The notes beneath the pieces are model-generated. The model was not told the origin of the DNA. It saw only the letters and a program-made list of their open reading frames with translations, and did not search any database. A DNA stretch of 21,143 nucleotides, taken from IMG/VR virus record IMGVR_UViG_3300032895_000395, positions 1-21,143 of that record. The stretch is one strand, 5' to 3'. This document shows positions 14,041 through 20,071 of the stretch, piece after piece. Both the position numbers and the translations under genes were made by a program. The number at the start of each line of letters is the position of its first letter. The first letter of the stretch is position 1. Source of the DNA: a virus.

Positions 14041-15128
14041 CACGCCACCGCCGCTTCTGCCGGCTCATTCGCCAACCGCTGCCGCACCCAGTTCGGAGCC
14101 TCCGCCTCGTACCGCGGAGAGCCGCGCGATCGCACCACGCGCCAGTACGCCAGAACATCCTCGTCCTGCTTCGCCAGCAGCTTCTTCGTCTGCTCCGCGC
14201 TCGGCGCCGCCGCGGTCCGCATGCCCACCTGCGCTTCCGCCCGCTTCAGCGCCTTCGGCTTCCCAAACGCATCCAGCGGGCCGAGCTCGTACCCCGGCAG
14301 ACTCGCAATCCACTTGCGCGGCCGCTCCGCCAGGTTCACATCGCTCGCGCCGCGGTTACGCAGCATGGCCTCGAATCGCTCGATCGTGATGCCGGGCAGC
14401 GATCGCAACAGGTCCGCGAGGTGGGCATTGTCGCCGCCGTTCCACGCCGGATCGTTGCCCGTCCAGGCGCGAAAGGCTGCGAAGAGAGCGTCTTTGCAGG
14501 TGCCGTGCAGCGGATGTGCTTCGCTCTTCGCCTTGGCCGGTTTTGGTGCGGGCGCGGCGTCAGCCGTGCCAGTCTTTTCATCAACACCTACACCAACGCC
14601 TACACCAACACCAACACCAACATGGTCAGAAACTTTTTCAACGTCTCCAGAACTTTCTAAAACTTTTTGAAAAGTTCTAGAACTCTTCGGAATGTTCTGG
14701 AATCCATGTGCGAGGTCGTCAGAGTTGCGGCGCTGCTCATTCTCCAGCCGGATCTTCTCGACATAGGCCGCGCGGTACGCCTCATGCTCCCGCTCTGGCG
14801 GTGCTGGCGTCTGTCGGTCAGCAACGGAGCGGTACTGCCCCAGCATCTTCGCCGGTATCTCCCACTGGGCCCAGGTTGAGCCGTCTGGCGCACGGTAGAC
14901 GAACAGCAGGAAGTTATCGTGGAACTCCCGCATCCACTTGGTGAGCTGCTCGCGTGTCGGCTTCGTGCGAAACGAGCCATAGACCTCGCTCAGCAGCCAT
15001 TCCATGCTCATCTTGAATCGCCCGAAGCTGTTCGAGGCTGCCAGCAGGCGTGGAAAGTGGAGCTGCGCTTCATCGCTGCACGCGCGAAGCCGGTCTCCGT
15101 GAAGTAGCCCTTGAGGATCAATCAACAT
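14040..15128 (-). CDS. Replication-initiator-like protein
   Basis: This 362-residue protein has an N-terminal region (about 1-110) like those of phage replisome organisers: LIDPQGLLHGDRLRACSDEA, a helical block ending in WLLSEVYGSF, and a wing-like YRAPDGSTWAQWEIP. A flexible middle (about 147-200) includes seven Val-Gly pairs encoded by a tandem DNA repeat. The C-terminal domain (about 205-362) is helical with RFEAMLRNRGASDVNL and ends with a charged helix. Its position beside the sliding clamp gene, and the origin-like sequence inside it, support a role like lambda O, but no helicase loader is seen in the window. The ATG at 15128 follows the upstream stop directly. Assignment is by position and weak likeness. 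Confidence 0.6.
   Translation of the reverse strand: MLIDPQGLLHGDRLRACSDEAQLHFPRLLAASNSFGRFKMSMEWLLSEVYGSFRTKPTREQLTKWMREFHDNFLLFVYRAPDGSTWAQWEIPAKMLGQYRSVADRQTPAPPEREHEAYRAAYVEKIRLENEQRRNSDDLAHGFQNIPKSSRTFQKVLESSGDVEKVSDHVGVGVGVGVGVGVDEKTGTADAAPAPKPAKAKSEAHPLHGTCKDALFAAFRAWTGNDPAWNGGDNAHLADLLRSLPGITIERFEAMLRNRGASDVNLAERPRKWIASLPGYELGPLDAFGKPKALKRAEAQVGMRTAAAPSAEQTKKLLAKQDEDVLAYWRVVRSRGSPRYEAEAPNWVRQRLANEPAEAAVA
14582..14621. repeat. 12-bp tandem repeat (3.3 copies)
   Basis: The units CAACACCTACAC, CAACGCCTACAC, CAACACCAACAC and a partial CAAC lie head to tail, with one or two differences between copies. On the coding strand they give a run of Val-Gly pairs. They lie beside an AT-rich palindromic tract and may be iterons. 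Confidence 0.85.
14582..14690. other. Candidate phage replication origin inside the initiator-like gene
   Basis: The 12-bp tandem repeat (14582-14621) is followed at once by about 60 bases that are strongly AT-rich in an otherwise GC-rich window. That tract holds three related blocks AAACTTTTTC, GAACTTTCTA and AAACTTTTTG, an inverted pair around 14661-14676, and a perfect 12-base palindrome AGTTCTAGAACT (14673-14684). Iterons plus an AT-rich unwinding tract inside the initiator gene is the layout of the lambda origin in gene O. Origin function is inference. Confidence 0.45.
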
Positions 15129-15812
15129 TTAGGCCGCCCACTCTCTGTCTTGTTCGTACTCAATGCGGGAGCCGCGCATCATCTCCGTCAGCTCGCCCTT
15201 TAGCCACTCCTGATCGCAGCGCGCCAGATTCAAATCCTGCAGGTGCTCGCGCAGGAATCTCCGCACTGTGGCTGTCGAATAGATGCCGCCGTAAGGCTTC
15301 ATTCGACCGCGCATCGTCCATCGGTTCACGGTCGCCGCGTGCACACCGAGAGCCACCGCCAGCTCACTCACCGTGAATCCGTCATGGCTGACGCGGCAGG
15401 AGTGCCCGAGCTTGCACAACTTCAACTTCACCGCGTTATGCGTGCGACCCAGGCGCTGCGCGATCGCGGAGACGGGATGCTCGCCGGCCATATCGAGCAG
15501 CAGAGTGAGCTCCGCACTCGACCACGGCTTACGCTCCGCCTCAAAGCGCAGGCCGAGAATCCGGCAGCGCCACTTCACCGACTCCGTAGGGATGTTTGTC
15601 AGCTTCCGGAACGCTGCCAGCTTCTCACTGAGCGCCTGGCGTGTTTTCTGCGCATACGCTTCGCGCAGCAACGCGTCGCGCTCCGGCGTAAAGCTGTATT
15701 TCTGCCGCGTTGGATGGTTGCGGCATATCGGACAAAGACGGTCCTTCGGCGACGCGATCCGCTTTCCGCAGCCGTCGCACTCCACGGCATTCTTTGGGAT
15801 ACCTTTCGGCAC
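15129..15812 (-). CDS. Zinc-finger protein with Myb-like and HTH domains
   Basis: The 227-residue protein has a Cys4 zinc finger (Cys12, 15, 27, 30), a helical region YSFTPERDALLREAYA, a second Myb/SANT-like block (PWSSAELTLLLDMAGEHPVS, near 97-136, including AIAQRLGRTHNAVK) and a MerR/HTH_17-type domain near residues 146-190 (FTVSELAVALGVHAATVNRW then GGIYSTATVRRFL). It is very likely a DNA-binding regulator. The GTG at 15812, with GGAG seven bases upstream, is preferred; a longer frame would overlap the sliding clamp gene. Its stop is directly followed by the start of the initiator-like gene (TAAATG), so the two are probably made together. Confidence 0.8.
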   Translation of the reverse strand: MPKGIPKNAVECDGCGKRIASPKDRLCPICRNHPTRQKYSFTPERDALLREAYAQKTRQALSEKLAAFRKLTNIPTESVKWRCRILGLRFEAERKPWSSAELTLLLDMAGEHPVSAIAQRLGRTHNAVKLKLCKLGHSCRVSHDGFTVSELAVALGVHAATVNRWTMRGRMKPYGGIYSTATVRRFLREHLQDLNLARCDQEWLKGELTEMMRGSRIEYEQDREWAA

Positions 15813-15844
15813 TGCTCTTCTCCATCTGCGTTGAGTAAAGGTCT

Positions 15845-15871
15845 GCGACGGGCTCCCACTCCGCCCGTCGC
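15845..15871 (-). other. Perfect 9-bp hairpin after dnaN
   Basis: On the minus strand GCGACGGGC (15871-15863) pairs perfectly with GCCCGTCGC (15853-15845) around a 9-base loop. It lies in the 71-base gap after the dnaN stop, one of the few gaps in this packed region. There is no U-run after it, so it is not a standard intrinsic terminator; it could protect or punctuate the mRNA. Confidence 0.6.
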
Positions 15872-15883
15872 AATTCGGGTGAA

Positions 15884-17005
15884 TCAAATTTTCATCGGCA
15901 TGACAACGTACTCGAAGCTCTCGCCTTCGACCGGAGAGCACGAGATCCATAGCGGCTGCCGGCTGGAAGTGTCGGCAAAGCGAAGCGCCACGTCGCCATC
16001 GAGCCGCGTCAGAACGTCCAGCAGATAGTTCGCGTTGAACCGCGCCTTGAACGGCTCAAAGCTATCCGCAGACGCCGCCGAAACATCGTCATCGATCTCG
16101 CCAGCCTGCTCCGAGGCCGACTGAAAGTGAATCGACTCCGGATGGATGGTGAGTGTGACCGCGAAACTCCGCTGCTCCGCGAAGCTGACGCAGCGCCGCA
16201 GTGATCCGACCATCTCCGCTGCATTCACCCGCACAATCACCGCCGACTGCGACGGCATGACGCCGCGGTAGTTCGGAAACCGCTTCACCAGCTTGCGTCC
16301 GCCGATCTCGATCGATCCGGTCGAGTCGCCAAACGAGGCGTAGACGTTCTCTCCGCCATCGCGCAGCTCAATCTTCGCGGCGCCGTCGCCGACGAGCTTG
16401 CGCAAGGCATTCACCATCGGGAGCGAGAGAAGTACGTCGTCCAGCTTCCCGTCCGTGTGAACCGAGTAGCGCGTGAGACGGTGGCCATCGACCGAAACCA
16501 TGCTCAGCTTGCCGTCGCGGACCTCGAGTAGCGCACCGGGAACGCCGCCGTTCTTCGTGTCGTCCTCCGGGACCGCGAAGGTGAAGTCAAGCATCCGCGC
16601 GAATTGCTCCGGCTTGAGAGCAAGCGCAGCCTCTCCAGCCAAAGCACCGACGCTCGGAAACGACTTCGGGTCGAGAATCGGAAGCCTGGTGCGCGCCTTG
16701 CCGCAGGTCAGCGAGGCGCGGCGATCGTCAACAGCCGAGAGCTTCACGCTGTCGCCGGCCAGCAGCTTGGAGAACTTCTCGAGCGTGAGCGCAGGCAGAA
16801 GCAATGGCTCTCCTGGCTGACCGGCCGCCGCGAGGCGGACCCGGATGTAAAGCGTCAAGTCGGTGGCCGTGAACTCCAGAAACTCCGCGTCTTTCTGCTG
16901 CACACGGATGGTTCCGAGCACTGGAATGGTCGTCTTGCGCTCCACGGCGGGCGAGACGGTGGCGACGGCTTTCTGTAACGAACGAAGAGGAACCGCGATA
17001 GTCAT
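15884..17005 (-). CDS. dnaN: DNA polymerase III beta subunit (sliding clamp)
   Basis: The 373-residue protein has the three-domain layout and length of bacterial beta clamps: an N-terminal MTIAVPLRSLQKAVATVSPA, IPVLGTIRV, FTATDLTLYI, a middle with LSMVSVDGHRLTRYS, then GRKLVKRFPNYRGVMP, and the typical ending YVVMPMKI. The last residues form part of the pocket that binds polymerase and other partners in bacterial clamps. A phage clamp would tether the host or phage polymerase to phage DNA. No polymerase gene is in the window. The ATG at 17005 directly follows the stop of the zinc-finger gene, with AAGGAG a little far upstream. Downstream lies a strong hairpin. Divergence from a host copy cannot be judged here. 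Confidence 0.95.
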   Translation of the reverse strand: MTIAVPLRSLQKAVATVSPAVERKTTIPVLGTIRVQQKDAEFLEFTATDLTLYIRVRLAAAGQPGEPLLLPALTLEKFSKLLAGDSVKLSAVDDRRASLTCGKARTRLPILDPKSFPSVGALAGEAALALKPEQFARMLDFTFAVPEDDTKNGGVPGALLEVRDGKLSMVSVDGHRLTRYSVHTDGKLDDVLLSLPMVNALRKLVGDGAAKIELRDGGENVYASFGDSTGSIEIGGRKLVKRFPNYRGVMPSQSAVIVRVNAAEMVGSLRRCVSFAEQRSFAVTLTIHPESIHFQSASEQAGEIDDDVSAASADSFEPFKARFNANYLLDVLTRLDGDVALRFADTSSRQPLWISCSPVEGESFEYVVMPMKI

Positions 17006-17197
17006 CTAAGCTGCTTTCTCCTTTGTCGCCTTCAGGCACAGCGCGCAGTCGGATGCGTTGTGGTCCGGCGGGTTGAATAACGCCAATTCATATGCGTGAA
17101 GGCAGGTTGGGCAGAGCTCGCCGCCTCGCTTCTCACACAACTCGCTGCGCCGATACGATTTGCGGCACGTTCGGCATTCCTCTCTTGGTTCAGTCAT
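17006..17197 (-). CDS. Small zinc-finger protein (63 residues)
   Basis: The 63-residue protein carries CRTC near the start, a lone Cys, CPTC in the middle and CALC near the end (seven cysteines in all), so it may bind two zinc ions. The ATG at 17197 overlaps the end of the DUF1064 gene by eight bases. No precise family is recognised; small treble-clef proteins of this sort are common in phage replication clusters. Confidence 0.7.
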   Translation of the reverse strand: MTEPREECRTCRKSYRRSELCEKRGGELCPTCLHAYELALFNPPDHNASDCALCLKATKEKAA

Positions 17198-17507
17198 CGA
17201 TCGCCTCATTGAAGTGCTCGTACTTCCATCCATCTCTTCGGTTGCACGTCACCGCGACAAACCGATATTCCGGATACATCTCCGCCGCGACTTTCACCTT
17301 CACGCGCGCGTCGTCCTCCCAGAAACCCTTCACCTCGTGGAACTCGATGAAGCCTTCCGGCGTGACCACGCAGAAGTCCGGCTCGTAAAACGTCCTGTCC
17401 GCCAGGCGCAGCTTCAGCGGCTCAAATCGCCACCGCGCAACCTCTTGCGGCTTCGTGCGCGTGCCGATCTCCAGCAGTTCGGCGTAGCGCGTCTCCAGTT
17501 GATTCAT
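17190..17507 (-). CDS. DUF1064 phage protein, likely PD-(D/E)XK nuclease fold
   Basis: The 105-residue protein matches the DUF1064 pattern: MNQLETRYAELLEIG, then RWRFEPLKLRLADRTFYEPDF, FIEFHEVKGFWEDDARVKVK, and a last strand YRFVAVTC. The YEPDF Asp and the EVK Glu and Lys have the arrangement of a PD-(D/E)XK nuclease site, with Glu6 as a possible further ligand. The family is common in phage replication modules and may resolve branched DNA, but its activity is not established for this protein. The ATG at 17507 is chosen because the conserved part begins here; its ribosome binding site is weak. Confidence 0.85.
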   Translation of the reverse strand: MNQLETRYAELLEIGTRTKPQEVARWRFEPLKLRLADRTFYEPDFCVVTPEGFIEFHEVKGFWEDDARVKVKVAAEMYPEYRFVAVTCNRRDGWKYEHFNEAIDD

Positions 17508-17545
17508 GCGGCCCGGCTGATGCTGTACGCGACGGGCGCGGCCCC

Positions 17546-17737
17546 TTACTCGCAAGCACCCTCCTCGTCGTCAACGTGCGGACGCCCGCACACCGCGTCC
17601 CACGGCATCGCCGTAACAGCCATGCAGATGCACAGATAGGGAAAGTTGACGTGCCGCTCACGCGTCGCGAGCACCAGCCCTGCGACGGCCAACACAACCG
17701 CCAGCCACACCCGAACCGCTAAAACGACTCCCCGCAC
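17546..17737 (-). CDS. Small membrane protein with cysteine-rich tail
   Basis: A GTG at 17737 with GGAGG six bases upstream starts a 63-residue protein. One hydrophobic segment (VVLAVRVWLAVVLAVAGLVL, residues 4-23) is followed by a tail with five cysteines. It begins inside the end of the upstream gene (19-base overlap). No family is recognised; membrane insertion is likely. Confidence 0.65.
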   Translation of the reverse strand: MRGVVLAVRVWLAVVLAVAGLVLATRERHVNFPYLCICMAVTAMPWDAVCGRPHVDDEEGACE

Positions 17738-18039
17738 TGCGCACCTCCATGTTTTGCAGCCAGATCTGCTGTCCTCGCGGCCGTCGCGCTCCGCGCCTTT
17801 GCCGCTGCCATCTGCTCAGACTTCTGCTTCATCCACGACACCTCGCGCGTGCGCTTCTCGACCATGTGATCGAGCGCCAGAGTGTCGCATTGCGCCTGCA
17901 GCTTCTTCACGCAAACTGCGACATCCTCGTGTTCGAGGACTTCCGCCGTAAGCGAGAGAAAGACGCCATCGCTCGCGTAATCGATATGCTGCGACGGCCG
18001 CTTGAACTGCGAACTGACTGTGATCGTCGTCACGCGCAT
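17719..18039 (-). CDS. Hypothetical protein (106 residues)
   Basis: The N-terminal half reads as a beta-containing domain (MRVTTITVSSQFKRPSQHID, then GVFLSLTAEVLEHEDVAVCV) and the C-terminal half is a charged, alanine-rich helix. The N-terminal pattern is seen in phage proteins of unknown function. The ATG at 18039 has GGAGG eight bases upstream, and the gene overlaps both neighbours. I give no function. Confidence 0.72.
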   Translation of the reverse strand: MRVTTITVSSQFKRPSQHIDYASDGVFLSLTAEVLEHEDVAVCVKKLQAQCDTLALDHMVEKRTREVSWMKQKSEQMAAAKARSATAARTADLAAKHGGAQCGESF

Positions 18040-18194
18040 ACGTCATCCCTCCGCCGGCGCGTGTGCCGCACCGTCGCCGTGCACCGGCCCATCATCCGCA
18101 GCCGGTAGCACTGCATCTGCGCCTCAAAGTCGGAGCCGAGGTACTTCCATTCCTTCTTTGCCGCGGACCACGCGTAATAACTGCAAACCGGCAT
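18030..18194 (-). CDS. Small basic hypothetical protein (54 residues)
   Basis: The ATG at 18194 forms an ATGA overlap with the stop of the sigma-like gene, and the frame ends ten bases inside the next gene. The product MPVCSYYAWSAAKKEWKYLG continues with a helical part and an arginine-rich end with TVRHTRRRRDD. Four cysteines are spread along it. No family is recognised. Its exact fit between two secure genes is the main support. Confidence 0.6.
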   Translation of the reverse strand: MPVCSYYAWSAAKKEWKYLGSDFEAQMQCYRLRMMGRCTATVRHTRRRRDDVCA

Positions 18195-18400
18195 CACTCG
18201 TACCTCCCTGCGCGGCTCGTCCCTTTCGGGATGGCGTAGCGTCGTCTGCTGTGAAACACCGCATACATGTCGAGTGCGGCTCCGTGGTTGCGGGTGCGCA
18301 GCTTCTGCATTCCAGACTCGAAGAGCTGCCGCGCCCGCTCGCGCGTCACGCCAAGCTCCCGCCCAATCTGCTCAAAGGTCATGGCTGGCTTCGACACCAT
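18194..18400 (-). CDS. Stand-alone sigma-70 region 4-like HTH protein
   Basis: The 68-residue protein contains TFEQIGRELGVTRERARQLF followed by ESGMQKLRTR (residues 8-37), which closely resembles region 4.2 of sigma-70 factors, the part that reads the -35 element. Regions 1-3 are absent, so it cannot be a full sigma factor. The C-terminal 30 residues are basic. The ATG at 18400 has AGGAGGT six bases upstream and forms a TGATG overlap with the nuclease gene. It may steer host RNA polymerase or simply bind DNA as an HTH regulator. Confidence 0.75.
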   Translation of the reverse strand: MVSKPAMTFEQIGRELGVTRERARQLFESGMQKLRTRNHGAALDMYAVFHSRRRYAIPKGTSRAGRYE

Positions 18401-19434
18401 CACGCCACCTCCTGCATCGCTTCGCGCTTGCCTTCCACCTCGGCGGCGTCATACACGCGCAGCACCTCAATCGGCTCGCCACAGCGCTTGTACTTCGCCG
18501 CGAGCTCCGGATGCTCGGCGTCGAGAGCACGGCTATCCCACGTCAACCGGCCGCTCTGAATGCTCTTGTTGAGCTTCACGCCCTGCGATGGGACGGCGAC
18601 GTGGGTGCGATCGCCCAGCAGCGCCTTGATGCCGGTGCGCAGTGTGCTGCGAGTCGCCTCCAGCTCCTCGATCAACGCATCCGTCTCTTTGAGTCCGCCC
18701 ACGAGGCGAACCAGGTCTGGATGATCGTCGGGGATATAGTTCGGCTTCGTCTTCGGCTTCGCCGGCAGCGCCTCGGCATTGCGGCAACCGCGCCGGTAAA
18801 CGCACTTCTCGCAGCGCTGATCGTTGAAGTCCGCGAGCTTGGCCGGAATCTGCCCCGCCTGCACCTGCTTCCAGAACCGCTCCTCGGCGGAGTTCAGCAC
18901 GGCAATCAACTTTTCGTCGCGCTCGTACCGGAAGCTGAGAAAGCGAAAGGTGTACGGCTCGAGGACCGCGAAATAACCCCACTTCCATCCCGTCACCGCC
19001 AGGCCGTGCTGCACCTGCAGGACGTAGTGCGGCGGCATCCCCTCTTCGAGCATGTTCTGAAACACATGCTCGTTCGCCGTCTTGCACTCGAGGTATCCCG
19101 GGCCCTCCGCCTCGTCCACCGTCTCGATGCAGCGGTCGACGTTGACGCGCATCCACGGACGGTCCTTTGAGACCCGCGTTGGCATCTTGCGGACCTTCAG
19201 CCCGGTCCGCTCGACGAACATCTGCGCAATGATGGGCTCCAGCTTGTGGCCACGCTCGAACAGGCCGAGCTCGCGCTCGGTGTGCTGATAGTCGGGTGCC
19301 ACGCCAGACTTATCGAGGAACAGAGCGCGCGGGCAGCCGTAGCCTTCCTGCAACACGCCAGCCGCATCCGATCCGCCGATACCAAGACGCCGCTCCTCGA
19401 GCCACGCCTGCGTTCCAGAGAGAGCAGAGTTCAT
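18400..19434 (-). CDS. YqaJ/lambda-exonuclease-like nuclease with iron-sulfur-type cysteines
   Basis: The 344-residue protein is a PD-(D/E)XK nuclease of the YqaJ viral recombinase type: GIGGSDAAG (18-26), a helix with ERGHKLEP (Glu60, Glu66), Asp100 in RVNVDRCIE, and GYLECKT with Glu116 and Lys118. It would chew double-stranded DNA ends for recombination and replication. Cys34 in YGCPRALFL and Cys208, Cys211 and Cys217 (spacing C-x2-C-x5-C) match the four-cysteine pattern that holds a 4Fe-4S cluster in Cas4 and AddB nucleases. The C-terminal part adds a helical domain. No single-strand annealing protein is found nearby. The ATG at 19434 overlaps the upstream stop (ATGA); the frame is open further upstream but those residues look like noise. 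Confidence 0.9.
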   Translation of the reverse strand: MNSALSGTQAWLEERRLGIGGSDAAGVLQEGYGCPRALFLDKSGVAPDYQHTERELGLFERGHKLEPIIAQMFVERTGLKVRKMPTRVSKDRPWMRVNVDRCIETVDEAEGPGYLECKTANEHVFQNMLEEGMPPHYVLQVQHGLAVTGWKWGYFAVLEPYTFRFLSFRYERDEKLIAVLNSAEERFWKQVQAGQIPAKLADFNDQRCEKCVYRRGCRNAEALPAKPKTKPNYIPDDHPDLVRLVGGLKETDALIEELEATRSTLRTGIKALLGDRTHVAVPSQGVKLNKSIQSGRLTWDSRALDAEHPELAAKYKRCGEPIEVLRVYDAAEVEGKREAMQEVA

Positions 19435-19658
19435 GCCGCCCCGCTCTCTGGCGCGGCCACAACCTCGCCCTGCGGCTTGCATGCCTCGCATACAAAACGC
19501 CGGCTGCTGGCGTCCATCACGGCCTGACCGGCGACAACACGGCCTTTGTGGAGAACGATGGTTGCCGGCTTGAGGCACGCGCAGCACTTCCGCGGCGTCT
19601 CGTTCCCGCTGAGTGGACGGCTGAAGAGAAGAATGGAGCGAGGATTTAAACGCTTCAC
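19431..19658 (-). CDS. Small CxxC protein (75 residues)
   Basis: The 75-residue protein carries CCAC (residues 25-28) and CEAC near residues 57-60, a likely zinc ribbon, with a short basic N-terminus. The GTG at 19658 has GAGG seven bases upstream and overlaps the previous stop (GTGA). It ends in an ATGA overlap with the nuclease gene. No family is recognised. Confidence 0.7.
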   Translation of the reverse strand: MKRLNPRSILLFSRPLSGNETPRKCCACLKPATIVLHKGRVVAGQAVMDASSRRFVCEACKPQGEVVAAPESGAA

Positions 19659-20071
19659 GCTGCCACCTCGTTCTGCATCGCCATCGCGACACCGGGATTC
19701 ACCGGCTCCAGCAGCCGGTACTCAAACAACCCTTTCGCCACATGCCGCCGCTCCACGCGGTAGCCAAGCTTGCGCAGGTTGCGGAGTTGCGCCTGGACGC
19801 TGTTTTCCGGGAAGCCGACGCGCGGATGAGCCTTACGCAACTCCGCCGTCAGCTTTTGAATCGTGCGCCACTTCCCGTCCAACGCGTGCTCGCGGATGCA
19901 ATCGATCTGCGTCGCCAGCCGCGTGCGATCGCGAGGCTCGACGTATTCCGGCCCATCAAACGGAGCAGGCTGGGGCGCGGGCGATGGGGGCGCCTCGATC
20001 CTGCGCCGCGTCGGAAGCGAGGCGAACGGACCGTCCAGTTCGCCTTCGGGCACAAAGTCGAAGAGGTTCAT
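19655..20071 (-). CDS. Winged-helix DNA-binding-like protein
   Basis: The 138-residue protein has a proline-rich N-terminal part with little structure and a C-terminal domain (about 58-120) that reads as a winged helix: CIREHALDGKWRTIQKLTAE, then ENSVQAQLRNLRKLGYRVER and a wing AKGLFEYRLL. This suggests DNA binding, perhaps regulation of the early genes. The ATG at 20071 forms an ATGA overlap with the stop of the DUF7666-type gene. Its exact role is unknown. Confidence 0.75.
   Translation of the reverse strand: MNLFDFVPEGELDGPFASLPTRRRIEAPPSPAPQPAPFDGPEYVEPRDRTRLATQIDCIREHALDGKWRTIQKLTAELRKAHPRVGFPENSVQAQLRNLRKLGYRVERRHVAKGLFEYRLLEPVNPGVAMAMQNEVAA

Noticed and set aside
15813-15950. Longer start for the zinc-finger/HTH protein
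   Set aside because: It would overlap the conserved C-terminus of dnaN by over 60 bases, and the extra residues have no likeness to a domain; GTG 15812 has a good ribosome binding site.
19435-19692. Longer start for the YqaJ-like nuclease
   Set aside because: The added residues are Arg- and Cys-rich shadow sequence opposite the frame of the CxxC gene; ATG 19434 fits the family and overlaps the upstream stop.
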